Below are positions 10,951 through 22,704 of a DNA stretch of 64,000 nt, piece by piece; the stretch's first letter is position 1; the number at the start of each line of letters is the position of its first letter. Under the pieces are notes generated by a model, which made no database searches, was not told the origin of the DNA, and worked only from the letters and a program-made list of their open reading frames with translations. Location of the stretch: assembly GCA_001179505.1 (NCBI GenBank), contig CDMY01000677.1, positions 157,159 through 221,158 on the forward strand, written 5' to 3'. This stretch comes from Vitrella brassicaformis. Lineage: Eukaryota; Sar; Vitrellaceae. The translations under genes were made by a program, and so were the position numbers.

Positions 10951-13900
10951 ATGGGTTCCCTTGTTTTGTCACTGCTCGTCACTCTCCTACACCTACTGAG
11001 TGGCACCCATGAACTCACAATCCACCCACCAGCCGTCGTCCAGAACATCACCGATGCGGCCACGGTGGAGCTGAAGATCACCAACGACGACGATGCCGCT
11101 CTCTCTCTGGACGTGCATGTGACCGATATCAAGTACAGCCCCTTCTTCTGGCCGAAAGACGGTGTCTGGACGGCTGAAGACTGGCGCCGATATTGGCAGA
11201 CCCGCCATCCGCCGGGCGAGAACCACACTGGGGTGTTCTCAAACACGACAGGTGAGGCAAGGCAAGCAACGGGAGAATTGCATGCACTAAAAACATGCAT
11301 TACATTGCCCTTTCTCTTGCAGAAACATGGCTGCCATCCGGCGGGCACTTCCACTCATTCGGCTTCCGTGAGCAGCCCGGTGTCTTCTCGGCTCGACACG
11401 TCCTTCCTGGTGGCGCAACCGACTTCTTTGACGCGTCAAAATCATCGCCATGGAACGAGATTGCCTACAGCCCAGCACTAGCATGGTCGAAGGGCGGGCC
11501 CTTCGGCAAACGGGGCGTTCAGACGCTTCCATACTTCGCTGTATCGGATGTCGCTCCCTTCTGGGCCAGCTTCTTTGACTGGGGCTGGATTGGGATCGCG
11601 AGATGGTCGTGGAGTGATATCTGGGAGTGGGGCTGGGTCGGCATTGGCCGAGAAGACTCGCCGATGGTTTGATCCTTCTTATTTTGGCTGGTATGGCATT
11701 GAAGCGGACACTCACCCGATCTATCCATTGCATTTGTTTGTCTGTCTGTGTAGGGGCTGGTTTGGCATAGCCCGCTGGACCCCATGGGACTGGTAATGAG
11801 GCGGATCGGCACAAAGAAACAGATTGCATCAGCTGTGGTGCGCATGTTCTGTGTATACCACACACATCAGGGGCCATGTTGGCACAGGTCGATGGACAGG
11901 CGATTGGGGCTGGGTTGGCATCGGACGCTGGACTGGCGATTGGGGCTGGGTCGGCATCGGCCGTGGTCGGTGGAATCCAGACTGGGGATGGACCGGTTAG
12001 CAGGCTAGCAGACATGTGCCTCAGGTGCATCTCGTGTGTCCGGCCTCTTTCTGCAGGCATTGCTCGTTGGAACCCTGGATGGGTGGGTACACAGAGATAG
12101 ATAAGACACACGAATAAATCGGTGACAAGACGCTGACCTTGTTTGCTTTAATCAATCTTTTGCAGGGATGGACGGGCATCGCGCGCTATTGGTAGCAAAG
12201 AGACACATCCATAATTGCAGCAGTGACTACTGGTGTGTGTTTGCGTGCGTGTCGACAGGAATCCGCACTCGTACTTCGGCTGGGGGTGAGAGGTTGATGG
12301 CTTTCGATGAAAGCCGCTCCCGTCCTGTTTGAATCGGTTCAGGTGGGTCGGCACCGGACGATGGAGCTGGGATGATTTCTGGGGATGGGTATGCACACAC
12401 GGCTGAGAAAAAGGGAAACCAACAGCGAATATCCTTTTGGTGTGGTGTGTACCGGAAGGGCTGGGTTGGAATCGGGAGGTGGGTGTCGCCAGCGTATTTT
12501 GGCTGGTGAGGCACGACATGCCAGCTGCGATTCTTTTGGCTCCTCACCGCTCTGTCCTTCCCTGCAAAACGGTTCAGGGGCTGGGTTGGTGTCGCGAGAT
12601 GGCATCCGGATATCTATGGCTGGGGCCACGTCGGCATCGGCCGATGGAACCCTTATTGGTACCAACGCAAACAAAGAATGCAGCAGCATTCATTGTCTTC
12701 CTGTTTCCTGCTCTCAGGGGCTGGGTCGGCATTGCGCGCGGCTGGTGGACTGGCGACTGGGGATGGGTGGGAATCGGCCGATGGACAGGCGATTGGGGGT
12801 GGGTTGGCATTGGACGCTGGACCGGCGATTGGGGCTGGGTCGGCATCGGCAGGAATAGCGTTCTCTTTCGCCGCCAGAACATCACGGACGATGCAGAACA
12901 GGAGGACAGCAAGCAGAAGGAGATAGCGAAGGATCGCCTGACAGCCGATAGCGGGATGGGGCGCTTCTCCGTGAGCGACTCCATGATGGAGTACTCGCCC
13001 ACCGCCAGTACTTGGATGGACCTGATCGACAAGGTCATCCCTGTGGGATACTTCAGGTGAGCCGACAGGAGGCACATAGAGCAATCGATGTGCATCGTTT
13101 AGCAACGGTCATATGTGTCAGCCACAACAACACCTTCTATCCGTGGGGCGTCTACAAGGGGCCTGATGGCAACTGGCAGCCGTGGGGCTTCTTGCGCTCT
13201 TCCGAGGGGAACCTGAGGCCTTGGGGCTTCGACTACCAGAACCTGACGAAGCCCTCGGAAGACAACTACGGAGGCACTCGCTTCTGGTCTGTGCACGACG
13301 GAGAGGTAGAGCCTATCGGTCTGTTCAAGTAAGCAACGACAATGCATATAGAGAGAGAGGGATACTTCTGTCGAACGTCATGTGTGCCCGCTGCTGTTCT
13401 CAGGTCGTCCAATTGGCATCCCAATTTCCACGACTGCGCCATCGGTAAATTCCCGCATTCTGTCCATCTCTCCAGCTTCGACCTCAGTCTGTTCGAGACA
13501 GCCGAGTGGCGAGACAAGTGGGCAGACCTCACTAATCATCGCCATACGCAACGCTGACACCTTCGTGTTTTGTTCTCGCCAGCCATATCACGCCGAGGGA
13601 CATCGGAATGACCAGCGAGACTACATGGGAGAGCCTCAAGGGGTAGGACGCCCTGCAGCAGTGGAACCTGGCCTTCCTCTCCTCACACGACGCGAAGCTT
13701 CTCAATAACTCCCACCCTGATGCATTCTGGAAACGACTTTCGCGAGCATCGTCCAGACAAAAAGGCGGCGCTGGCAGCTGGTTGCTCGCGGATGGCAGCT
13801 GTTTGGTTCGCCAATCAGGAAGGTGGGGCTATACCGAGGAACAGCGGAGGGAGCTGCTGCTGCAGTCCATCAAGGTCGACGAAGAGCAGAAGTTGCTCGC

Positions 13901-16900
13901 CATCACATTCGACACGGTAGGGAGAATTTAAGCCTGTGTGTCGATCAATGTGTCCACGCCCTTCCGTCTCGATCTGATTTGCAGTCGAGTGCATCGCTGT
14001 TCCGTCAGCTGAACGCCACGAGAGGCCGTGCTCTCTTCAATGAGTTAGTCGACATGGGCTTTTTCGCCACCTCGAGCAATACTGACAAGCAAACAGCCTT
14101 AGATCCTGTGTTCCTCGACCTCGACCTCTTCAGCATCGAGCAGGACATCGTCAACACAGAGCTCTTCACGTATGTGCCACGAGACACAGCCACATGCCAT
14201 GCCAGTGGGCATCCATCCATGGTCTGTCGTGTCTCTCTCTCTCTTATCACAGCGCTAATATCTCTCTGATAATGAGCCTTGGTCTATTCCGTCTGAGCAA
14301 CGAGACCGGCACAACTCCCTGGCTGCCCATGCCACTGCCTCTCATCTTGACCGCCGACGACCTTGCCAGACTCTCAACCGCACATGAGGGCATCGAGGCC
14401 GACATACAATATTCGCTCGATCGGAACCAGACCATCGTCGAGCCGGAGGAAGAGAAGTGAGACACCAACACTTAGACAAACGAGTCACTCATTGAACACT
14501 GAGACAAAGGAGTCACTCATTGATCACATTGCCTCGTCGCTTTGCTCGTCTTCAGGCCCACAGCCGACAGCACAGCCGTGGCCGAGCAGAAGAAGCGAGT
14601 GGCCAGAAAAAGGGCCAAGACGAAGAAACCTGACAGCTGGAGTGCCACAGCGATGCAGCAGCGGAGCATCCCCCGCCTGTTGGTTGTCTACCACAACGAA
14701 AGCGCAGCAGAGGAGGGCCGCAGACGGCTTGCAAGGAAGAACAAGGGCAAGAGAGACAAACTCAAGAGACGTGAGGAAAGGATACCTGCCAACCTGCCAT
14801 TCACACATTGACCTGCCTGCCCTCTCTCCTTCGTGTCTGCAGTGATCCGACGGCACAGGAAGCTGAAGCGGACTCATGTCGACATCATCGATCTGACCGT
14901 CCCCAGTGCGACCGTCAAGAAGGAGCCCCCACCAGGCGCGTCCAGAGTCCAGAAGACAGAAGAGGACGCCCCAGTCGACATCGATATGGAGGCCATGCAG
15001 GACATCCAGAGCGCCATGGACGAGATATGTCGCGGCAAGAGGGTCGCGGTCTGTGAGGAGGACCAGGTCGTGACGGTCATGGGCACGTTGCCCAACGACC
15101 CTCAATTGGGCGAGCAGTGGGGGCTGGCCTCGAGTGGGGTCTTCGAGGGTTGGAAGATCACAACAGGCACATCGGATAGGCTACCGAAAGGTACAATCAG
15201 CAACGATTTATGAAGGTGTGCGTGCTGTAATGCGACCTTTCTGTCAGGTGCTGTGGTGGCTGTGCTTGACACTGGGATCGACTACAATCATCCCGACCTC
15301 AAGGACAATGTGTGGATCAACGAAAAGGAGCTCAACGGCAAACCGGGAAAGGATAATGACGGTGAGAAAAGACACAGCTTCGTCCGTCTGCACAGGCAAT
15401 GAGCCTGTTGGCTTTTGTCTCCTCCAGACAACGGCTATGTGGATGACATCTACGGCTATGACTTCCGCAACGACGACGGCGACCCCATGGACGACGCAGG
15501 ACATGGCACACACGGTGGGCAAGACATGAGACATGACATTTCACTGCTTGCACTCTCTGATCCGGCCCCACTTTGTGCAGTGAGTGGTATCATCGGTGCG
15601 AGGGGGAACAACAACAGGGGCGTCACGGGCGTCGCGTGGAAGGCACAAATCATGGCATTGAAGTTCTTGGCAGCCGACGGAAGCGGTGAGAAAATTTACA
15701 TGGACAATCAACATGTTGGTTCTCTTATTCATCGATTGCTCATTTTCATTCAGGTCTTTTGTCCGATGCGATCGAGGCGCTTGAGTATGCGGTGAACAAC
15801 GGCGCCCAAGTGACGAGCAACTCATGGGGAGGCGTCCGCTTCTCCTCAGCTCTCTACTCGGCCGTCGTGGCCAACATGAAGGAGAACCTCCTCTTCCTCT
15901 GTGCAGCAGGAAATGTCGGTGTGGACAGCGATATTGTTCCTGACTTCCCTGCAACCTTTGGATTGCCGTCCATGCTGGCCATCACAACACACAACGAAGA
16001 GGGCAGGCTGCCTCGTTGGGCATCGTACGGCAATGACACGATCCACCTTGCCGCTCCCGGTACCAACGTCCTGTCGACCGTTCCGAGCTTCTTCAATGAC
16101 TCGTGAGAAGGAAAAGACACAGCCTGTGGTGGACATGTGAGTCTTTGTGTGCATCTGCTTGCCTCTGGCTCAGGTACATTGCCGCCAATGGGTCGTCGAT
16201 GGCCGTCCCCCATGTCGCTGGCGCAGTCGCCCTCATGCTCGCCGCCAACCCTGATCTCAGCTGGGCCCAGCAGCGGCAAGCGCTGCTCGAAGGGGGCACC
16301 GAGATGCACGAGGACGACGCACAGCTGACCATCACGGGCAGGCGGCTCAACGTGAGCAGGTCGCTGCAGCTGGCTCAGGGGATGAAGGTCCTGACGTATC
16401 CAGCCACATTGAGTGTGCCGGCGAACCAGACGGTCAACCTTACTATTGGCATCAACACATCATCCGCAGGGCAATACGGGTACGTACGGACGAGCCGCGC
16501 AAACGCAGATGGAAGAACAACAATGCCTTCCTGTCTCTTTCAGGGCCACCGTGTCTATAGCGAGCAACAGCAGCATCCTCTCCCTCTCCCCCTCTCTTCG
16601 CGTCACAGCTCTCAGCAGCCCATCTATCGACCCGCCATTGCCGCAGACATTCCATCTTGGCACCAGTGCCCTCCACGTCCCCGGAAACACCATCCATCTG
16701 CCGCTCACCAACAACGGCTCAGGCGTGCTTGCTGTGGAGGTGGTGTCGATTGAGGGCGAAGGCGCGAAGGATTTTGAGGTGCTGCCACCCGCTGGGATGG
16801 TCATGACAGTGACGGCCGGACATACCTCGCATAATCTCAAGGTGATTTCGCCTTTCCAGCGAGTCGTGAATGAAACCTGAATTACCCTTGTCTCTTGGCT

Positions 16901-18549
16901 TTTGCAGATGCGCTGCATTCCCACGCAGAGCGGCACGCAATCCGCCACACTGCATCTGCTCACCAACGAGGCGTCAACTATCGGCTCTGATCTCAAGACC
17001 GCGAGAAACGTCACCCTCACATGTGAAGGTGCTACTTACGGCGTGTCGCCACCCATCATTCGCCACCGACTCCTTCCTAACGCCGCAAACACACACAAAA
17101 TCAGAGTGAGTGAAAGAACCAGGTCATTCCGTCTTTTCTGAGACACATTAGTCTGTCCGTGGGTGGCTGCAGATCATGAACGGGGACCAGGACAGCCCCC
17201 TCCAGTATCATGGACAGCTCATCATGGACGACGATACGTCCCTGATCGCAGACTATACCGTCACACACGGCGACTTTTTCTGGTTCCCATCGGTCGAGAG
17301 GGACGACACCAACCTGACATTTGACGGCGCAAGGGAAGCCGTCGTGGCCCTGCCATTCGCCTTCCCCTTCTACGGCAACACATATGAGACCATCAGGGTC
17401 TCTCGCGACGGAGCCATCATGCTCGGCACTGACGGAGTGATCGCTGGCTATGCCTCCCGTAAGCTGGGCCATAAGAACGACAAGAAGAGTGCCGTGTACG
17501 TCCACAAGTCCCCGCACGACGTGACGATCGAGTTCAGCCACTTTCGTTTCGCCAGAAAGGGCCGTATCACGTTCCGTATCGTCATTGAGGAAAGTGGCAC
17601 GATCCACCTGCTGTTTGACGACATCCGCAACATCAGCGAGGTGGCCTTCGATTCAAGCAGCGACAAGCGCGTCAAGATGGGCATCAAGGGCGGCACCACA
17701 CGCAAATACCTGACAGTGGCCGAGCAGTATCCAACGAAGCATTCGGCGGTGCACTTCAAGCCGAGACGAAACAGCTGGATCAGCGTCCAGGGCACGCCAT
17801 TTGGGTCGATTCCTCCCAGCAGCCAGACGGAGGTCGAAATCCACGTGACTCATGTGGCGAGACAGTTCGATCCATCCGAAGGTCCGCGAGACACACCTTC
17901 AGGAGCGAATGCGCAGACTGTCGTGTATGTCTTCTCAGTGTGCCCGAGGAATGCCTCCGTGCAGTGCGACATGGGCGGCAGCGGAGCCTTCTACGTTAAG
18001 ACCAACGACTCGTCCACCAGAGTGCCGGTCGAGTTCAGTCCATTGCTGCCGCTCCCTGACCGCAAACATGACTGCGACGGCCCCAGCCCGCCCGAAGGTG
18101 ACGAGAATGACAATGGAGGCGAAGCGAGCAAGGAGGGCACGATCATTCGTGCGTCGCCGCTGCTGCAATTCGACAGGCAAGAGGGGCGGCTTCTCTGATA
18201 TCTATGCAGTGTTGAATTTGTGGTATGCGTCTTTGACCCGCAGGTATCCCGGTCGAGCGCTCTCGGGACATAATGACTTCCCCGTATTGCGGGCCCGAAT
18301 GCTGTCAAGTGTGCTCGCACCTTTCTTGAACACCCCACGTGCAAGTCGTTTGATTACGAGCTGCTGACGACCAAGTGCAAGATGTCCAAGACAACGAAAG
18401 ACCGCCATCCAGATGCCTTCATCAAACAGAAGCACGGGCAAGCACGGGCATGCCCACGAATATGCTTCTGGACTGGAAGATACACATTTGTGTTGTTCCT
18501 GCTCAGGTTTGTGGACTACTATCAACGGATTCCAGATGTCCGTCGATGA
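10951..18549 (+). CDS. Subtilisin-like (S8) protease with N-terminal Gly/Trp repeat region; carries apparent lesions
   Basis: About 27 exons and 1,900 codons. A signal peptide (MGSLVLSLLVTLLHLL) starts exon 1 (10951-11251). The Gly/Trp repeat array lies in exons 2-11 (11323-13056), followed by another Trp-rich block (PWGVYKGPDGNWQPWGF, about 13140). An inhibitor-I9-like prosegment (RLLVVYHNES near 14680; LPNDPQLGEQWGL near 15090) precedes the S8 domain. The catalytic residues are Asp (AVLDTGIDYNHPDL, codon 15268-15270), His (GHGTHGG, 15502-15504), oxyanion Asn (TSNSWGG, about 15820) and Ser (NGSSMAVPHVAG, 16196-16198). Beta-rich C-terminal domains run to about 18176. A GC donor (GACAG|GCAAGA) then leads to a PAN-like tail; if unspliced the protein ends at TGA 18198. 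Lesions are a 13-bp frameshifting insertion (11652-11664), in-frame TAG 13644-13646 and a frame change near 18285. The catalytic part is intact. An upstream repeat gene plus a separate protease is possible, but splice phases join across 14456/14556. Confidence 0.75.
11577..12860 (+). repeat. Tandem Gly/Trp protein repeat array (GWVGIGRW type)
   Basis: About 16 copies of a 12-16 residue unit with the pattern G-[W/H]-V-G-I-[G/A]-R-W-x(3-8)-D/Y-W (typical: GWVGIGRWTGDW). Exons are 11323-11690, 11754-11792, 11871-11995, 12057-12082, 12166-12191, 12259-12285, 12343-12388, 12459-12505, 12578-12658 and 12718-13056. Most introns split a TGG codon as TG|G. DNA copies at 11893-11958 and 12778-12847 are nearly identical, so expansion was recent. 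I know of no named domain with this unit. Confidence 0.85.
18244..18549 (+). other. PAN/apple-like domain segment, out of frame with the protease
   Basis: Frame open from 18277 to 18546 ending at TGA 18547-18549. It reads AGPNAVKCARTFLEHPTC, then KSFDYELLTTKCKMSKTT, with the Cys spacing and F-D-Y core of PAN/apple domains. The start of the same domain (YPGRALSGHNDFPVL) lies in another frame just upstream, in frame with the protease after the GC-AG intron. One missing base near 18285 would explain this. PAN domains bind proteins or sugars outside the cell. Confidence 0.5.
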
Positions 18550-18933
18550 ACGCGCTCACACCCAGCCCCTCCCGCGATTCGTGGCCCCGTCACTGTACGT
18601 GTTTATAGTCCTTCGCCTGATGTCCCGCGCTTTCGTGTCGGCCTTGCTCTGAATGTGAGTAGAGCAATGCTCTTCGTGGCTCATGCGCGTGCCTTGTGAG
18701 TATTTATAAGATGAGTTCCGTGGTCACTTTCTCCGGCGGCTGAGTGGTGCCAAGTCACTTTTTGTGAATGTGTGTAGAGGGAGGGAGGGACGACAAAATG
18801 CCAACATGTGCACCCACCTGCCTGTGTCCCTGCTGTATTAGTTCACGGCTCGAGTTGACTTTGCATGGTTAACCGGCAGCGCATGCGGGGAAGGCACAAA
18901 TAATAATACGTCGAAACAAAAGTACATCGGAAA
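18550..18933. other. Intergenic spacer between two plus-strand genes
   Basis: 384 bp containing the end of the protease gene and the promoter of the next gene. A GAGGGAGGGAGG stretch lies at about 18777-18792. No reading frame or RNA gene is evident. Confidence 0.5.
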
Positions 18934-21900
18934 GTGATGCACAGGAGGATTTGGAGATGGGCGTCCTGCACCATCCTGTTGGCCCTCCAAGTGACAGCCC
19001 AACACGACGCGCAGAGGACGTCGACTCGGGGAGCCCTGCCCGCCCCAGACACGGACACCAACCCGCCGCCGCTGGCTCCCTTCGGCTATGTCTACCCCCG
19101 CCCCTATTCAGACACCATCTCACCCCTCGCCAGCATCATCATTCGGCCACCTGCAGCCGAAATCCGGGGCGCCCAGAAGATCATCAACGCCATCAAGAGG
19201 GCTGGCAAACACGTGGCAAGGAAGATACGAGTAGAGGGGTCGGAGAGCGGCAGGCACAAGGGAGTGGCGCACGTGTCGAATGACGCGATGACGGTCGTGT
19301 TCAAGCCGCATCGGCCCTTCGCGCTGGGGGAGAACGTCACGGTGACCATCGAGCCAGGCATGACCTACACTAAGATGGCCATCCCTCACCAGCCCGACAC
19401 AGCAGAGGACACAGCTGATGACGAGGAGCCGTCGCCGACCGATGTGGAATTGCTGGCTCACGCAACCGAGTTGGGCGAGCAGTCGCTGACACTGGGGGGC
19501 TATCAGTGGGCATTCACCATTGCAGACGGCGTGCACTTCGACTCGCAGCAACGCGTCTTCCGCCTCGCGAGGCCACCGATGGCCGGCAAGGAGCTCAGCA
19601 ACGGCGAGCACGATGGCAGCAATTGGAACGACACGCGCATCATCCAGGCAGCCACCGATCCGGTGTTCGGCGCCCTTTTCGACGATGACGAGACCTTCGC
19701 AGAGATGCTCAAGACCTTCAACAACAATGAGACCGACAACCCTCTTATCGACGACACTGTACTCGATGACGATGAAGATGAAGACGAAGACAAAGATGAG
19801 GTCATCGACGAAGACAAAGACGAGGATATCGTCGACGATATCGCAGCAGACGACGATCCTCACCTGCACGACTGGGAGAAGGACCTCAGCGAGCCGACTG
19901 AGAGCGACACCGACGACTGGCATGTGCTCCACCCCAGCCTAGCTGACGAGTATGAAACACTCGGCAAGAAGGGAGAGATGCGAAAGAAGCGGGGACCGAC
20001 GGTTTCGTACGCGACTTTGGAGGAGGACTTCCCCCACATCAATGTGAAGAAGGGCAGCGGCAAGACGGCCGACGGGCTGATCTTCACCGAGTACCTGAGG
20101 CACCCTGCGGAGAGCGTGCACAACTACATCCTGATTGTGACCGATGGGGGAGACGTCGTGTGGTGGGTGGGCGGGCGGGGCACGCACACTTGACCACACA
20201 CGATTTCGCATGTGTGTGTGGTGTGTGTGTGTGTGTGTGTGTGAGGTATGAGAGATGCGATTCGAGCAACCGGTTCTGGAATGGCTGGACGGTGAGAGAC
20301 TTCAAAATGCACGGTGGGTGAGAGGCGAGAGCCCCATATGCTCTTTCTGCTCTGCCTGTGTGCATTCCGTTTGTGTGTCATCAGAGAACGGGGAGCTCAC
20401 ATACCACGACCGGTGGCTCAACGGTTGGATCCACCTCAACAGCAAATATCAGAAGATCGGCAACGGCATCATCCGCCCAAAGATGGGGTACTCGAGCGAC
20501 GGCCACTGCATCACCATACGGAAAGACGGCCATCGGCTGATGCTGCTCAACGACTTCCGCGTCAAGGACATGGAACCCCAGTATGGCGGCTGGCGGAAGG
20601 CGCAGGTGCACGGCTTCGCGGTCCAGGAGCAGGACGTGAACGGGCACGTGACTTTCCAGTGGTCGTCGTGGGATCACATGCCCAAGCAGTTCAGCGAGTC
20701 CGTGAGGAACATCAAGGACGCGCTGGTCGACCACCTGCACCCCAACTCTGGTGAGAGTCAGACCCACAAACACAGCCCATACAGATGCATCGCATCCATG
20801 TCTGTGTGTGTGCCCGGGTGACTGCGTGTGTGCAGTGACGTACACGCCTGGTGGTGATATATTGGTGTCGATGAGGCACATGAACCAGATCATCGAGATC
20901 AGCAGACACGACGGGCACATCAATTGGCGCTTCGGCGGTGAGCCAGAGACAGACACAGACACAGACACATCAACGCTTCCACCTTGACACTCCATGTGCG
21001 TCCCCAGGCAACGGCGGCGACTTCAAGATCGCCCCGCAGCATCGCTTCTCGCACCAGCACGACGCCGTGCTGCGGAAGGGCGGCAAGCTGTCGTTCTTCG
21101 ACAACGGCACCCTGCTGCACAGAGACCCCCTCTACTCCGCTGGCCGGCAATTCCGCATCGACCCAAAAGCCAAGTCGGCCAAACAGACGTGGGCCGTCAA
21201 GGGGCCGTTCGGCAACGCTATGGGCGGCATGCAGGCACGCGCACACATGCTTAGAGAGACAGGGGCCCATCTGCAGTGCAGATGGGTCGCTGTGTCTGTG
21301 TCTGTGTCTGTGCGTGGTTGTCCAGAACCTGCCCGGCGGCCGGAAGGCCATAACATGGGCAGGGGTGGAGTCGGAGAACTCCAACCCGCTGTACACGGAG
21401 TTCTCCCACGAGAAGGAGAAGCTGGTCGAGCTCACCTTCGCCAACGACGGCAACCTGGTCTTCAAATCCAAGAAATTCGACGGCTGGAAAGGAACAGGCG
21501 TCCGCCGCCCCAAGCTGATCGTCAGGAAAGAAGGTGGGCCGGGCCGGGATCCACACACACAGCCATCCACACACACACACACAGCCATCCACACGTATGA
21601 CGGATGCCTGATGTGGTATTGGTGCTGGTGCAGACCACCACTGGGTGATGCACTATTCCTGGAACGGCGCGACCAACATCCACAAGTGGGAGGTGTATGC
21701 CGGCAAGGCCGGCCCCAAGCACCTCGTCCACACCCACAAGCACCAGCGGTTCGAATCCTTCCTGATCATCCCCAAGAATGCCGCCTGGCGGCCCAAGAAA
21801 CGCAAGTGCGTCAAGCTCAAGGTGGTGCCCATCGACAAGGACGGCAACGCCCTGACGGCCAGCGACACGGTGGAGAAGGGCCCCTGCGGTGACAATGACA

Positions 21901-22040
21901 AGAAAGAGCAGCAGCAGGACGAGCCCTCTTTTGAGAGCAAAGGTGGCGGGGACGACGACGAGAGGAAAAAGAGGCGGAAACGGGAGAAAAGAAAGAAAAA
22001 GAAACGGCGGGAAAAGAAGACACGATCGGATGATGGGTGA
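18934..22040 (+). CDS. Arylsulfotransferase-like (ASST) secreted protein
   Basis: Eight-exon gene: exon 1 18934 to about 20162, then 20246-20313, 20385-20750, 20836-20937, 21008-21234, 21326 to about 21531, and the last from about 21634 to TGA at 22040. It begins with a signal peptide (MMHRRIWRWASCTILLALQV). Family marks of the arylsulfotransferase beta-propeller are NRFWNGWTVRDFKMH, TYTPGGDILVSMRHMNQI, GHINWRFGG, GGDFKI, RFSHQHDAVLRKGG with SFFDNG, and a closing HYSWNGATNIHKWEVYA. His in HQHDAV is a candidate active-site residue by family knowledge. Such enzymes move sulfate between phenolic compounds in the secretory system or outside the cell. Unusual additions are a long Asp/Glu run (about 19760-19860) before the propeller and a Lys/Arg-rich C-terminus (ERKKRRKREKRKKKKRR). 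The intron at 21235 has a GC donor. Confidence 0.85.
20191..20244 (+). repeat. TG dinucleotide run in an intron
   Basis: Intron of the sulfotransferase gene with a (TG)n run broken once, ending directly at the acceptor TGTGAG. It is an extreme case of the TG-rich intron ends found across the window. Confidence 0.9.
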
Positions 22041-22704
22041 TGTGGTGTGCCGCTCTCTCGGTGGCCGGCGTATACATGTCCCTACTCTACTGGGGGGATG
22101 GGAGGGGAGGGTGGGGTACATTCCCTCTGCACGTAGTGTTAGTGTGTTTGGCCGATGCAGTCAGCGAGCTGGGTGAGAAGAGGTGCACCTGGTCTGTCTG
22201 TCTGCGTGAATACGCTGCGTGTCTGTACTTAACATAGTAGCACCAGATCGCTGCCTGCACGTATTTATTTGTGTATTTGGCACCTGCGTATTTGTATTTC
22301 TGCTGGTTGGTTTTTGGCAATGAAGATGTCTGCCTGTCTCTCTCGTCACTGCGATACGATTCATGCATACGATTCATGCTATGGAGTGTGTGCGTATTCA
22401 TGTGTGTGCGTGTGCACACGCGTGTGCGTGGGTCGTTGGTTGCTGTGTGCACACTTGTATGCCTGAGACAGTGGTTGATGAGACCCATGAGTGACTGACT
22501 CTTGTGCACACGTAGAGTAGTCACCGTGTCCATCCAATCCGCCAAACGAGCCGCTTTCCCCTTCCACACAAGCCAGCACATCCATAGCATGAATCAGACT
22601 ACGTATCGACATACTGCACTGTACTGCACAGCACAGGCCGATCTTCACACGCTAGCTAGGAAAAACCTGCCTGCCGCACACACGGCGGCTCTCTATCTCG
22701 CTGT
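22041..22704. other. Convergent intergenic spacer
   Basis: 664 bp between the sulfotransferase and dehydrogenase stop codons. TG-rich stretch at about 22380-22450. No convincing coding or RNA feature. Confidence 0.5.

Noticed and set aside
13644-13646. TAG as a sense codon (altered genetic code)
   Set aside because: TAG is the natural terminator of at least three intact genes in the window (4542-4544, 56967-56969, 63713-63715).
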